Of a stretch of 64,000 nt of DNA, positions 45,308 to 54,941 are shown piece by piece. Position 1 is the stretch's first letter. The number at the start of each line of letters is the position of its first letter. A program made the translations under genes and the position numbers. The notes beneath the pieces were generated by a model. That model was given only the letters and a program-made list of their open reading frames with translations, was not told the origin of the DNA and did no database searches. Source of the stretch: Lentisphaerae bacterium ADurb.Bin242 (GTDB lineage Bacteria > Verrucomicrobiota > Lentisphaeria > Victivallales > UBA1829); NCBI GenBank assembly GCA_002069785.1, contig MWCA01000012.1, positions 1-64,000 on the forward strand. The letters are read 5' to 3'.

Positions 45308-45334
45308 GAAGACGCTTTTTGCCGGCGTCTTCCC
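45308..45334. other. perfect 9-bp hairpin in the MIF leader
   Basis: Arms GGAAGACGC and GCGTCTTCC flank a 9-base loop, 36 bases upstream of the MIF-like start. No T run follows on the minus strand. It may weaken read-through from the flotillin gene. Confidence 0.45.
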
Positions 45335-45349
45335 GTTTCGAGTCTTTTT

Positions 45350-46840
45350 TTACGCCGGAGGCTGCGGGGCGGCCGGCGGTTCCGTCGGCTTGACGGTTCC
45401 GAGGTAGCCCGGGAGCTCCACGCCGGCCATGCCCGCGACATCGTGCAGGGGCGGAAGGCTCTGCATCATGCCGCTGAGAAAATTGGCGGTGGCGTTTTTG
45501 CCGTCGGCGTTTTTGCCGCCGTCCCAGACGGTGACTTTGTCGATCTTGATGTTCCGGATGGCCTCGGTCTGAAGCTTGACCAGCTCCTCGAGTTTCTCGA
45601 TGAGAAGCATCTTGGCGGCGGCGTCGGCGCTGCTGCCGCAGGCGGAAATGATCTGGTTGTAACCTTCCCCTTTGGCTTTGAGGACGGCAAAATTTCCGCG
45701 GGCTTCGGCTTCGAGTTTTGCGAAGGTGGCGTCGGCCTGGCCCTTGGCTTCGCGGCGGAGCTTTTCAGCCTCGGCCTCGGCCTGGATGACCACCTGTTCC
45801 TTTTCGATTTCGGCGCGGACGATGGTTTCCGCCTTCTGTTTTTCCATTTCCATCTTGGCGCGGGCTATCTGGGCGACCTGTTCGGCCTCGTAGTCAGCCT
45901 GTTTGATCTTGGCTTCGGCGATCCGTTTTGCGGCTTCGGCCTGACGGTAGGCGTCGGCCTCTTTTTCGATTCGGGCGGCGTTGGACTGCGCGATCTCGAT
46001 GGCGGAGACGTTTTCGCCTTCGATGGCGGTGGCTTCGGCCTGTTTGGTGGCGATACGGCGCTGCTTGTCGGCTTCGGCTTCGCCGATCATGGCTTCGGCC
46101 TCGGCCTGTTTAATGGCGATGCGGCGCTGGCGGTCGGCGTTGGCCTCTCCGGTCTGGGCCAGGGCTTCGGCCTGGGTCACCGCGATGCGGGCTTTGTTGA
46201 TGGCTTCGGACGCGGCGCGCTTCCCGATGGCGTCGATGTAGCCGCTCTCGTCGGTAATGTCGGTGATGTTGACGTTCAGGAGCAGGAGGCCGATCTTATT
46301 GAGTTCCTCGGCCACGTTCTGCTCGATGCTGCGCAGGAAGGTCTCGCGGTCGGAGTTGATCTGTTCGATCGTCATGGACGCGATCACCAGACGGAGCTGT
46401 CCGAAGATAATGTCCTTGGCCAGTTCGCCGATGGCGTCCGGCATCAGGCCGAGCAGACGGTTGGCCGCGTTGCCCATGAGCATCTCGTCCGTGCTGACGC
46501 CGACCGTGAAGACGGACGGCACATTGATGCGGATATTCTGTTTGCAGAGGGCGTTCTTGAGGTTGACTTCCAGCTGGATCGGGCGGAGGGAAAGGAACCC
46601 GTAGTCCTGGATGACCGGCCAGATGAACGCGGTTCCGCCGTGAATGCAGCGGGCCGCGTGCGGCGTGGCTTTCTTGTGGAAAATGTCGGACCCGTATATG
46701 ACCATGACCCGGTCGGACGGACATTTCTTGATCCGGGCGAGAATTCCAAGGACCGCCGCGAAAATGACGAACAGGCCGATGGCAATCAGCAGAACCGTGC
46801 CGCCGGAAACCGGGGCCGCGACAATGGGAATCAATGACAT
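45350..46840 (-). CDS. flotillin-like SPFH protein
   Basis: Flotillin proteins scaffold membrane microdomains. The 496-residue protein has an N-terminal membrane anchor (residues 13-38) and an SPFH/band 7 domain up to about residue 200 (VMVIYGSDIFHKKATPHA). A long Ala/Glu/Lys-rich coiled coil follows (residues 220-400, repeated EAEA and QAEA), then a short tail with a Pro-rich end. AGGAGG precedes the ATG. The NfeD gene lies directly upstream on the same strand, 18 bases away, which is the known NfeD-flotillin arrangement. Confidence 0.93.
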   Translation of the reverse strand: MSLIPIVAAPVSGGTVLLIAIGLFVIFAAVLGILARIKKCPSDRVMVIYGSDIFHKKATPHAARCIHGGTAFIWPVIQDYGFLSLRPIQLEVNLKNALCKQNIRINVPSVFTVGVSTDEMLMGNAANRLLGLMPDAIGELAKDIIFGQLRLVIASMTIEQINSDRETFLRSIEQNVAEELNKIGLLLLNVNITDITDESGYIDAIGKRAASEAINKARIAVTQAEALAQTGEANADRQRRIAIKQAEAEAMIGEAEADKQRRIATKQAEATAIEGENVSAIEIAQSNAARIEKEADAYRQAEAAKRIAEAKIKQADYEAEQVAQIARAKMEMEKQKAETIVRAEIEKEQVVIQAEAEAEKLRREAKGQADATFAKLEAEARGNFAVLKAKGEGYNQIISACGSSADAAAKMLLIEKLEELVKLQTEAIRNIKIDKVTVWDGGKNADGKNATANFLSGMMQSLPPLHDVAGMAGVELPGYLGTVKPTEPPAAPQPPA

Positions 46841-46858
46841 GAAAACCTCCTGAATTTT

Positions 46859-47452
46859 TTATATTTTCCGAACTTTGAAACGCTTGTCGTCCACTTGCTC
46901 CAGGATGATGACCGAAGTCCCCGTCGGGATGGCTTCGTCCGCGACCGCCTGAAACTCATGCGTGGCTCCGTGGAGGGAGACTACGATTTTTCCCGCCTGC
47001 GACGAGCCGCCGGGAATGCCCAGATACACGGTGCCGTTCTTTCCCAGGAAGGCCGCACGGGAAACATTGCCGGAGCATTGAAGCTTCATGACCCCCCAGA
47101 TCAGGAATGCCGTGACAACCATGGTGACGAATCCGCAGAAAAGAGCGCCCAGGAAGCCCCCGATCCCGTGGTGTCCCCAGATGACCCCGCCCCAGCCGAA
47201 TACGGTCAGGAACGCCAGAATCGAGCGCAGGGAAAAGAGCTTGAAGTCCAGGAAGCCCGTGTCGGGATGATCCAGGCTCAGGCCGTCCGCGTCGAAGTCC
47301 GGGGAATCCAGTCCCCCGACCCCGAAGAATGCCAGAAGGCATGAAAATGCAAAAAACACGGTTCCGAAAATGGCGAGCCCCCAATAGACCGCCATAATCC
47401 GGGCGTCCGCAAGAAATTCCCCCACATTGCTGATTGCCGATTCCCACCACAT
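46859..47452 (-). CDS. NfeD-like membrane protein
   Basis: The 197-residue protein has four hydrophobic segments in its first 130 residues and a C-terminal OB-fold-like region (LGKNGTVYLGIPGGSS to the end) typical of NfeD. It works with the flotillin gene directly downstream, probably at membrane microdomains. The ATG at 47452 has a GGGAGGAG site; the longer open frame is not needed. It lies just left of the first 78-bp repeat. Confidence 0.88.
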   Translation of the reverse strand: MWWESAISNVGEFLADARIMAVYWGLAIFGTVFFAFSCLLAFFGVGGLDSPDFDADGLSLDHPDTGFLDFKLFSLRSILAFLTVFGWGGVIWGHHGIGGFLGALFCGFVTMVVTAFLIWGVMKLQCSGNVSRAAFLGKNGTVYLGIPGGSSQAGKIVVSLHGATHEFQAVADEAIPTGTSVIILEQVDDKRFKVRKI

Positions 47453-47557
47453 ATAAAAAATCTCCTCCCGGTCCGTTTTCTTTATTTGCTCTTGGTATAA
47501 ATAGTTCAAAAAATCTTTTTTTCAAGCCTGAAAAAAGAAATGAGCCATAAATTCATG

Positions 47558-47635
47558 GAGTAGTTATCCGGATCGGCCGCATCGGCCTTTCAGTTGCCGC
47601 CATTCCGGCACCGGATGAGACTCCCGGCGGGACGG
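47558..47635. repeat. 78-bp direct repeat, left copy
   Basis: It matches 54942-55019 at 77 of 78 positions, the only difference being A/G at 47565 and 54949. It contains the short palindrome ggccgcatcggcc and, on the minus strand, the last 15 codons (RPAGSLIRCRNGGN then stop) of the decayed gene at 47590-47850. Confidence 0.92.
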
Positions 47636-47850
47636 CTGAAATCGATGCCGGTTTTCATACCGGCAGTGTCCATTACCGGCGCGGTAGAGTGTTCGACAAT
47701 GTCGAAGCCGTTTTCGCTGACCGTGTGACCGATGACGCCGAGCCAGAAACGGCTGACAGGCGAACGCGGCCGGGCGCCTTCAGTACGGTAAAATTGAAGC
47801 CAAAACGGATCCGATAGACTCTTTCCTGTTTTAGCCCTTGTTGCCGCCAT
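47590..47850 (-). pseudogene. possible decayed gene tail
   Basis: The frame reads like a real protein end (SDPFWLQFYRTEGA, then GHTVSENGFDIVEH and DFSRPAGSLIRC), but no start or ribosome-binding site is near and it begins shortly after the fucosidase stop. Its final codons are duplicated in the right repeat copy. I cannot name a family. It may be just chance coding character. Confidence 0.3.
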
Positions 47851-47900
47851 TCTCATAGATAGGGAACTGATACGTATCAAGTTTCGGCAATGTAATTGAA

Positions 47901-49157
47901 TCAAGCCATTCCGACGAGCCAGGCCGCCCGGTTGTTTGCATCTTCCGAAATTTTCATCGGAGGGGATTCGAATTCAATTTTCAGAGTCAGAAAGGGAAGT
48001 AATGGCGGGGCCGATGGCAGATCGGATATAACAATGCGGTGGTTTGAAGCATATTCAACTTTCAGTTTCCTGTCCGAGCCGGGAATGGATATGTTTTTTA
48101 TCTTCGCATCCATCAGGGGAAAGACCTTTCTCCCATCCAGCGGATAAGAATACATGTGAAAATAATAAATATTTTCCTTACGGGTCCATGCGTAGTGATC
48201 ATTCTGAAAATCTATACTGCCGGCGCCATAGATGGATTCTCCATTGATTTTCAACCATGCGCCGACCTCATGCAAAGTTCGAACGGCACTGTCTGGAAGC
48301 CGTCCATCAGGAGTAACCCCCACATTTACCAGATAATTTCCATTGTCCGATACGCAATCGATCAAGTCTTTGATGACTCCGGCGGATGACCGGGCAAATA
48401 CATCCGGTCCTCCGTAATACCCCCAGCCGTGTGTCATTGTCTTGCAGCATTCCCAGGGCCGTGTCCGGTCTTTCGGCGGGCGGATCGCCCCCTCCGGCGT
48501 GTCAAAATCCGCGGGATCGCCCAGACGGTTATTGATGACGATATGAGGCTGCAGGCGGCGGACCCGGTCATTCAGTTCTTTCCCCCGCCAGAATGCCGGA
48601 GATTCGACGGCGTCCGTCCCGGGGTCATGAGCCAGCCAGAGGCCGTCATACCATAGAATATCGATTTTTCCGTAAGAGCTCATCAGCTCCAGCACCTGAT
48701 CGTGGCATTGGCGGCGCATTGCCTCGGCGCTTGCCTTGTCTGTTTTATAATTGAAATATCCGGGAAATCTCCAATCCATTTCGGAATAGTAGAGTCCCGC
48801 TTTCAGCCCGAACTCGCGGCAGGCCTCCACATATTCCGCGACATAGTCGCGATGGCCGGGTGAACATTTTACCGAGGTGAAATCCGAAACTTTGCTGTCG
48901 AACAGGCAGAATCCGTCATGGTGCCTTGCCGTCAGGACCATATAGCGCATGCCCGCCTCTTTTGCAGTGCGCGCCCATTGCCGCGGATCGAAGGATTTCG
49001 GCTCGAAACTTGCCGCCAGTTTGGCGTATTCCTCCGCCGGAGTCCGTTCGAAAAACATATTCCATTCTCCTTTTCCGAGCTGGGAATAACATCCCCAGTG
49101 CAGGAAAAGGCCGAACCGGTCATGCATGAACCCTTCGATATCGGGTTTGATATCCAT
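47901..49157 (-). CDS. α-L-fucosidase, GH29 (second copy)
   Basis: The 418-residue protein has MHDRFGLFLHWGCYSQ, LTARHHDGFCLFDSKVSD and DILWYDGLW (nucleophile Asp), typical of GH29. It differs from the 19.8-kb copy in its active-site text (WYDG here, WFDFS there), so the two may act on different linkages. There is no signal peptide, so it should act in the cytoplasm on imported glycan pieces. An AAAGGAC site precedes the ATG. It is the last gene of locus B, 16 bases after the DUF4838 gene. Confidence 0.92.
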   Translation of the reverse strand: MDIKPDIEGFMHDRFGLFLHWGCYSQLGKGEWNMFFERTPAEEYAKLAASFEPKSFDPRQWARTAKEAGMRYMVLTARHHDGFCLFDSKVSDFTSVKCSPGHRDYVAEYVEACREFGLKAGLYYSEMDWRFPGYFNYKTDKASAEAMRRQCHDQVLELMSSYGKIDILWYDGLWLAHDPGTDAVESPAFWRGKELNDRVRRLQPHIVINNRLGDPADFDTPEGAIRPPKDRTRPWECCKTMTHGWGYYGGPDVFARSSAGVIKDLIDCVSDNGNYLVNVGVTPDGRLPDSAVRTLHEVGAWLKINGESIYGAGSIDFQNDHYAWTRKENIYYFHMYSYPLDGRKVFPLMDAKIKNISIPGSDRKLKVEYASNHRIVISDLPSAPPLLPFLTLKIEFESPPMKISEDANNRAAWLVGMA

Positions 49158-49173
49158 TTTGAAAAAGTCCTTT

Positions 49174-51423
49174 TTATTTTACGAAGACGATATCGGTCAT
49201 TGCGCCGGGTTCATGCACCTGATTGCCCTTCCAGACCGCATTTGCCTTGTTCTGCCTGGAATGGTGCAGGAAATGTATCTTGGCGGAGTTGTCGCGGATA
49301 TTCAGGTTCTCCATGGGAACGGATACGACCGCATCCCAGGAAGCCTCATTTTTCCGGATGGATACTTTCCACGGATGTTCCCATTTGATTCCGAAGGCGA
49401 TCGCATTGTATTTTCCTCCATCCGAGTCGAAAGCCAGATGATAGTAAGGAACCGACGGATTCGAACGGTCTGTCTGGAGGAAGATTTCCCAATGTTCGCG
49501 GCTCCACATCGTTGGACCCTTTTCGACGGGAAACTTGACGCCTTCCGCATGAAATTTGAACCAGATGTTTTTTCCGTCATGCGCGATTCTCACGGATACG
49601 GGGGCGGCAGGTTTCTTGCCGGGAGACATGAGATCGGAAAAATCCGTGATTTCCACGGCGTCCGCCCAGGCTCCGCCTTCGACGGACGCAATGGAGGCAT
49701 CCATGATCTGCGGGATCATGACCTTGCCCGTCTTGACCATACTCTTCTTTGCTTCCTTCACATAGGATTCAAAGATGGAGAGAATCTTTGACGCCAGCAG
49801 TTTTGAGGCGGGATGATCGGCCTTTGCCACCGCGGCGTTCAAGGCGTTCCTGCATGACTGTTCCGTTTCCGGGTCCTTCAGCAGATAGTAGCCGGTGGAT
49901 TTTACAGCCTTGTCGTAATAATAACTGGATGAGCCGTCCGCATACCATGTATCCCGGACGATGTCGTAAAATTTCTTCATCTCCTCCGCCGCGCCGCGAA
50001 ATGTTTTCCGGAGATATTCCCCGCGCAGGGCTTCGATATCCTGGTCGGGGTTCCACAGCAATTTGCAGACGATCCAGAACTCCATGGCGGACATGTATTC
50101 GGCATTGTCTTTCAGGCTCCATTCCGAGTAGATGCGGTAGATCTTCATATTGCGCATGATCTGGAGGTCCTTCTGGATCACATAACTGACCGGGCGCGGA
50201 TAATTCGCGGCGCAGCCGTAATATTCATAGATGGCGAAGGACGAACAGAGGCGGTTCCATTCGTTCAGGCGCTTCAGCGGAATCTTGTTGGTCGAACCGT
50301 TGAAATCCTGTTTGATGTTCTTGCCTATCGGACAGTAAACGACAACGATATTACTCTCGATCGGAACCGGCGGCGGTGTCGTTGCGAACATGTAAGCGAT
50401 CGTGGCGATCTTGAAATCGGGATATTTCTTCTTCACTTCGCGTGCCGCGCGGTTCAGCCACATGTAATACTGAGCGGATATGAATTCCGCCCCGTTTTCC
50501 TCTTTTTTGAGAAGTTTTCCGCCGGGAAGCTTGATTGGAGCCATGCACCCCTTGCAGGAGCAGGTGGCGTTGGAGTCTTCCACTCCGATTCCGGCGATCC
50601 CGCATTCAAGCCCGGATTCGATGCGTTCCCGGATGAAATTCTTCGCAAATTCCTCGGCGCTGCCGGAAGCGGTAAAACAGAGATTGGCATGATAACCCGG
50701 TTTCGTGCGTTTCCCATCGATCAGGCAGTAATACTCGGGATGCTCCTTGCTGTAATGCTCCCACGGCAGATAATACCAGAGGTTATGGCATTTATAGTCG
50801 TCATCAGTAAAACCGAAGCGTTTCCGCGGAGCTTCAGGGGCGTTGGCGGCGTTGGTTTTCAGGCGCAGACAGAAATATTCCGTGCGTGGATGATTGTAGT
50901 AATAGCCGTTGTTGATCCCCCATGCACGCTCCGGGATGACAGGTTTGTCTCTGTAATTCGCCTTGTTGATCTTCAAATCCTTCGAAGCTGTGAAAATCCG
51001 GTCCATCCCCGCGGCAAGGCAGGGCCAGATGATGTCGGTATTCTTTTCCAGAAGGTCATAGACAGCGAACACGCATCCCGCCGGGCGGGCGCCGAAAAGG
51101 TACAGCCCGTTCCGGTCCGAGCGGATTGCGAACCCTTCCGAATCTTTCAGGTAACGGAGGTCATCCGCATATTTTTTCTCCGCAAAAGAACGTCCGATGT
51201 AGATATTGTTCTTCGTTTTCGACGGAGCCCGGACAATATCGAGGGAACATCCCGTGATCTCTTTGATCCAGTAGGAGAGTTGTTCCGCGGCAAATTCCTC
51301 CGTCAGGGCCGCCTTCTCCGGCAGGACGATGACTGCCTCCGGTGCGCCGCCGCTTACGATGGATGTTCCTGCCGCAAGCGGGGCGGCACAAAGTGCGAAA
51401 AGCAGTATGATCAGAAAATGCAT
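49174..51423 (-). CDS. exported DUF4838 protein with CBM9-like end
   Basis: The 749-residue protein has a signal peptide (residues 1-19). An α-glucuronidase-like N-terminal domain follows (FAAEQLSYWIKEITG, VFAVYDLLEKN), then a DUF4838 region with GIGVEDSNATCSCKGC, holding a C-x-C-x2-C motif. The final 170 residues resemble a DOMON/CBM9 binding module. It is probably a secreted or periplasmic glycosidase-like enzyme; no activity is known for DUF4838 that I can state. AAGGAG precedes the ATG. The upstream gene's stop lies one base away, so the two are coupled. Confidence 0.8.
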   Translation of the reverse strand: MHFLIILLFALCAAPLAAGTSIVSGGAPEAVIVLPEKAALTEEFAAEQLSYWIKEITGCSLDIVRAPSKTKNNIYIGRSFAEKKYADDLRYLKDSEGFAIRSDRNGLYLFGARPAGCVFAVYDLLEKNTDIIWPCLAAGMDRIFTASKDLKINKANYRDKPVIPERAWGINNGYYYNHPRTEYFCLRLKTNAANAPEAPRKRFGFTDDDYKCHNLWYYLPWEHYSKEHPEYYCLIDGKRTKPGYHANLCFTASGSAEEFAKNFIRERIESGLECGIAGIGVEDSNATCSCKGCMAPIKLPGGKLLKKEENGAEFISAQYYMWLNRAAREVKKKYPDFKIATIAYMFATTPPPVPIESNIVVVYCPIGKNIKQDFNGSTNKIPLKRLNEWNRLCSSFAIYEYYGCAANYPRPVSYVIQKDLQIMRNMKIYRIYSEWSLKDNAEYMSAMEFWIVCKLLWNPDQDIEALRGEYLRKTFRGAAEEMKKFYDIVRDTWYADGSSSYYYDKAVKSTGYYLLKDPETEQSCRNALNAAVAKADHPASKLLASKILSIFESYVKEAKKSMVKTGKVMIPQIMDASIASVEGGAWADAVEITDFSDLMSPGKKPAAPVSVRIAHDGKNIWFKFHAEGVKFPVEKGPTMWSREHWEIFLQTDRSNPSVPYYHLAFDSDGGKYNAIAFGIKWEHPWKVSIRKNEASWDAVVSVPMENLNIRDNSAKIHFLHHSRQNKANAVWKGNQVHEPGAMTDIVFVK

Positions 51424-51424
51424 C

Positions 51425-51997
51425 TTATTTCTCCTTGATCTCGATAAGTTTTACGTTGGACAACAGGTAGGGGCCCCAGTTGTTTTTCCAGGCGCTGGAA
51501 ATGTTGAATGTGAACATTTCCGCATTCGGGGGCGCCTCGATTTCAAACGAGCGCGCCGTCCATTTTGCCGGAAGCGGAGATGCCGTGTCCGAGCCGGGAA
51601 TGTCTTTCCCTTTGATTGCCTTGACCACACTCCAGGAGTCGTTCAGGAAGGTGAAACTCCATGGAAAAGGAGTCTTTTTCCCGGACGGGTTGTAGCCGCT
51701 CAAATCTTTCGCTCCCATATTGAACACGTCGAAACTCAACAGGTATTTTTTGCCCGGAGTCACCTTGAACGGGCGTGATTTTCCATACGTGACTTTGGCA
51801 AAGGTGCCTGTTCTGCCCTCGCAGTTGCGCACAAGGGAGCCCGCAAACGCGTTCTGGAAGTAATCCCGGTAATTGCCTTGTTCGAAATTATCGGCGAGGA
51901 AATAGACTCTTGCGCCGAACTGTTCCTCCTCCGGGGGCGTGGCGAACGCCCCGGATATGCCGAGGACAAGAGAGAGGCAGAATATTGTTTTCTTCAT
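51425..51997 (-). CDS. exported jelly-roll-like protein
   Basis: The 190-residue protein has a signal peptide (residues 1-19, SGAFA). The rest is β-rich, with repeated strands ending in FNISSAWKNNWGPYLLSNVKL, much like carbohydrate-binding modules of the sandwich type. I infer a glycan-binding partner of the DUF4838 protein. It carries an AAGGAG site and starts 11 bases after the previous gene's stop. Confidence 0.65.
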   Translation of the reverse strand: MKKTIFCLSLVLGISGAFATPPEEEQFGARVYFLADNFEQGNYRDYFQNAFAGSLVRNCEGRTGTFAKVTYGKSRPFKVTPGKKYLLSFDVFNMGAKDLSGYNPSGKKTPFPWSFTFLNDSWSVVKAIKGKDIPGSDTASPLPAKWTARSFEIEAPPNAEMFTFNISSAWKNNWGPYLLSNVKLIEIKEK

Positions 51998-52008
51998 CCC
52001 AAGACTCC

Positions 52009-53019
52009 TTATCTTGATTTTGCTTCCGGGGATTCTTTGATGAAACGCAGGTATTCGACCGTTGCATTTTCCAGATAGGGCCTCAGCACCGTGATCCCCT
52101 CGGGAACGACAAAGGAATATTTCCCTTCCGCCGTTTTGCTTCCGATGCCGAAAACACGGGACAGCTGCCCTGTCTGGCAGTCGTCCCGGAGCAGATTGTC
52201 TTTGTAGGTGAAGATGACGAGCCGCGCATTTCCCGCGACGCCGTCGGTTTTCTTCATCTTGTATTCAATCCTGATGTTTTCACCGGGCGTTACGGGGATT
52301 CCGTCGCCCCTGATGTTGCCGTCGGCATTGGCTGTGCCTGCCCGCAGGCAGAATTTCCCCGGTGCGTCGGGATTTTCCGCAATACGATAGTTGCGCCCTG
52401 TGTTCCAGCCGGAATAGTTGTCTTTCCCCAGCGTGAATTCAGGATTGATATTGAGCGTGAGCGTCGATTCGGCTTTCATGAATTTCAGGTTCTCCACAAG
52501 AAGCGCATCCTCCTTGTTGGCGTTTTTGAATACGACTTCTATTGAAGCTGTTTCCGGCGGCGTGTAGAATTCTTCACAGTAAGTTCTCATTTGATTGCTC
52601 ATGATGGCGGTGAAGAACTGGTCGAAATTCGCCGCCGACCTTACGATTTTTCCGTCTTTGCCGCGAAAGACGATTTTCCATGATGCGAGGGGCTGTCCCT
52701 GGCGCCCTCTGTGCCATTCGGAAAAGAAGAACAGCTTGTCATAGTGCGGATTTTCCTCTATGACGTGCGGCCCCTTGACTTGGGCGCGGAAGGAAAGGAT
52801 GAAGCGTTCGAGCCCTTTTGCCGGAAACGGCAGTGTCGTCGCCTGATGCAATCCGCCCGCGGGGAGGGTGAGCACGCCTTTTTCCAGCGTGACATCTTTT
52901 ACGGACGCAAAACAGGCGTCCAACGGACCGTTTTTGAATCCGTCATTCCTGAATTCCTGTGCGCCGAGGATGGAAGCACAGCAAAGCGCCGCGCCCAGAG
53001 GAAGGATTTTCACTTGCAT
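52009..53019 (-). CDS. exported β-rich protein, probable glycan binding
   Basis: The 336-residue protein has a signal peptide (MQVKILPLGAALCCASILGA). Two β-sandwich-like halves follow, each with a pattern of strands and a closing ENLKFMKAES or YLENATVEYLRFI. I infer a tandem of carbohydrate-binding-like modules with no catalytic residues. The ATG at 53019 fits the signal peptide; the open frame is longer. The ribosome-binding site is weak (GAAGAG). It is in locus B, 69 bases after the prepilin gene. Confidence 0.62.
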   Translation of the reverse strand: MQVKILPLGAALCCASILGAQEFRNDGFKNGPLDACFASVKDVTLEKGVLTLPAGGLHQATTLPFPAKGLERFILSFRAQVKGPHVIEENPHYDKLFFFSEWHRGRQGQPLASWKIVFRGKDGKIVRSAANFDQFFTAIMSNQMRTYCEEFYTPPETASIEVVFKNANKEDALLVENLKFMKAESTLTLNINPEFTLGKDNYSGWNTGRNYRIAENPDAPGKFCLRAGTANADGNIRGDGIPVTPGENIRIEYKMKKTDGVAGNARLVIFTYKDNLLRDDCQTGQLSRVFGIGSKTAEGKYSFVVPEGITVLRPYLENATVEYLRFIKESPEAKSR

Positions 53020-53088
53020 TTTCGTTGCTCTTCTTTCGTTGATTATTTTAATTTGTGTTCTGGAAAACTCATGATGGCCGGGCATTCG

Positions 53089-53778
53089 TCATTCCCACAT
53101 CTGCTGACTGTTGCCGGAATAACGCGCGAGAGTGCGGATGGCTTGTGCGAGGTTCATCGGTTCGACATGTCCGTCCGCCATTCCCCAGTTGGCTCGTTGG
53201 AGATGAATCATCCCGACGGCTGTCCCGCCCGTAATGTTATGCCATCCTCCGACAAACGGGTTAGCCGAGGCCGTATTCCCGTAATTGGCCTTATTTTCCG
53301 TATATAGAAAGGTCCGGGTCGGTTTTTTGATGATTCTCCGGTAAACCGGGGAGGAACTGTTCCAGTTCGGAGCACTTGCCGCATACGTTGCGCTTTTTGA
53401 CGGTGCGGCTGTCGGGTTGATCGAAAAGTGAAGATACCAGTATCCTGACGGAGCTGCTTTGCGGGAAGGACATTCAAATGCCGTTTTCGCCAGCATCCCC
53501 GTATTCCGGATTTTCAAATACGGGACCAATTCCTGCATCCATCCGTTTGAGAAGGCATCCACGCCGGCGAGGTTCATTTTGTAGGACGGGAAACAATCGG
53601 AATAATCATCGGCATACAGATTGGATGCCAGAACCAGGCTCTTGACATTGGATATGCAGGATATCCGTTTTACGGCCTCCCTTGCCTTGTTCAATGCGGG
53701 CAGAAGCATGGCCGCCAGAATTGCGATGATCGCGATAACGATCAGGAGCTCAATCAGTGTGAATGTTTTCCTTTTCAT
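53089..53778 (-). CDS. prepilin-type N-methylation protein (locus B)
   Basis: The 229-residue protein has the prepilin leader [20 protein letters not shown] and then [13 protein letters not shown]. The full H-X9-DG motif is present as His, nine residues, then DG ([16 protein letters not shown]), as in the processing-associated domain of the PVC group. The body is β-rich. It is probably an envelope pseudopilin tied to the exported glycan genes downstream. It begins 9 bases after the LacI stop, so regulator and prepilin are cotranscribed. Confidence 0.9.
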   Translation of the reverse strand: MKRKTFTLIELLIVIAIIAILAAMLLPALNKAREAVKRISCISNVKSLVLASNLYADDYSDCFPSYKMNLAGVDAFSNGWMQELVPYLKIRNTGMLAKTAFECPSRKAAPSGYWYLHFSINPTAAPSKSATYAASAPNWNSSSPVYRRIIKKPTRTFLYTENKANYGNTASANPFVGGWHNITGGTAVGMIHLQRANWGMADGHVEPMNLAQAIRTLARYSGNSQQMWE

Positions 53779-53787
53779 TGCATGAAC

Positions 53788-54828
53788 TCATCCTTTCTTG
53801 TCTGTTATGTCTAAAGAATAACTGCTGAATGTCTGCAGTTGAATTTCCGAATGCGCCTGACAGCCGCAGGAGCGCTCGATGTGGAGGTAAGGAGAAAGCA
53901 CCTCCGGCTCCATCTTGACGAGTATATGATCCTGTATTTTTTTCAGAATCGCATCTGCCATCCGCTGAACCAGCAAAGATACAGGCTGGACCACTGTTGT
54001 GAGCGGAACAGACAAATACGGGCCATAACAATCGCCGTCATAACCGATGACCGCGCAATCATCGGGAACCCGGATTCCGTTCTGCATCAGTATGCAGATC
54101 AGTTTCGTTGCATAATCGTCATTGTTGCAAATCATTGCGGTCAATTGATGCCTCCTGATTTTTGCCAGTGTCTCTCTGATCCAGTCCGGATTTTCAAAAG
54201 CATCGATTTCCCAGTCTTCAGAATGTTTCAGCCCCGCCTCTTTCAACGCCTTTCTATATCCCGCGACTTTTGCCAGGTTGAAACGTCTCAGCGAAGAAAA
54301 ACAGCCGATCTTGCGATGTCCATGGACCTCTATCAGGTGCCGCATGGCAAGAAGCTGTCCTTCTTCCAGTGCCATGCGGATTTCCCCTGTCATTCCGTCG
54401 AAATGCAGAATCGGTATTTGGGTTTTATGGTAATAATCATCGAGTTTTTCTTCACAGTTGAAAAAAATCATTCCTTCCACTTTTCTGGAAGCCATATCAT
54501 TCATCACATTCAGGCATTCCGGGAAGGAGGAGGCGACACCAACGGCAACCTGATAATTTTTTGAACGTAAAAGCGCACAGATATCCGCAGGGACGTTGCT
54601 GTAGATAAGTGGCATGCGCATCGGCATGATGACTCCGATCATTCCTGAACGGCCGCCGTTCAGAATACGTCCCGCCACATTGGGAGTATACCCCAGTTCA
54701 CGGGCTGCCCGATGAATCCGTTCCTGTGTGGCCGGACTGACCTTATGCAGACCGGTTTTGTTGATGACATAAGAAACCGTACTCAATCCCACGCCTGCTT
54801 TTTTTGACACATCTTTCAACGTTGCCAT
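53788..54828 (-). CDS. LacI-family regulator
   Basis: The 346-residue protein starts with the LacI helix-turn-helix (ATLKDVSKKAGVGLSTVSYV, then ARELGYTPNVAGRIL) and continues with a periplasmic-binding-protein-like sugar sensor (IGVIMPMRM to MICNNDDYATKLI and VIGYDGD). It probably binds a sugar released by the locus B enzymes. I chose the ATG at 54828 because the helix-turn-helix begins there; the open frame runs further up. It heads the operon and is preceded by the perfect 14-bp palindrome at 54859-54872, its likely self-operator. Confidence 0.95.
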   Translation of the reverse strand: MATLKDVSKKAGVGLSTVSYVINKTGLHKVSPATQERIHRAARELGYTPNVAGRILNGGRSGMIGVIMPMRMPLIYSNVPADICALLRSKNYQVAVGVASSFPECLNVMNDMASRKVEGMIFFNCEEKLDDYYHKTQIPILHFDGMTGEIRMALEEGQLLAMRHLIEVHGHRKIGCFSSLRRFNLAKVAGYRKALKEAGLKHSEDWEIDAFENPDWIRETLAKIRRHQLTAMICNNDDYATKLICILMQNGIRVPDDCAVIGYDGDCYGPYLSVPLTTVVQPVSLLVQRMADAILKKIQDHILVKMEPEVLSPYLHIERSCGCQAHSEIQLQTFSSYSLDITDKKG

Positions 54829-54858
54829 AGAATCAGATTTTCCTCTTAAAAAAAGTTT

Positions 54859-54872
54859 GTGAAGCGCTTCAC
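54859..54872. promoter_or_regulatory. LacI-type operator
   Basis: GTGAAGCGCTTCAC is a perfect 14-bp palindrome with central CG, the classical LacI-family site. It lies just downstream of the -10 box of the locus B promoter, so binding would block transcription. Autoregulation of the whole operon is the simple reading. Confidence 0.85.
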
Positions 54873-54880
54873 TAAAAATA

Positions 54881-54908
54881 ATTATATCATGGAATTTTTT
54901 TTTATCAA
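54881..54908 (-). promoter_or_regulatory. promoter of the locus B operon
   Basis: On the minus strand TTGATA (54908-54903) and a perfect TATAAT (54886-54881) are 16 bases apart. The operator lies just downstream, over the start region. Confidence 0.8.
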
Positions 54909-54941
54909 GGGGGGGAAGCAACATTTTTTTATAAAATATTT

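Noticed and set aside
45308..45334. Intrinsic terminator after the flotillin gene
   Set aside because: The stem is good but the minus strand has no T run after it.
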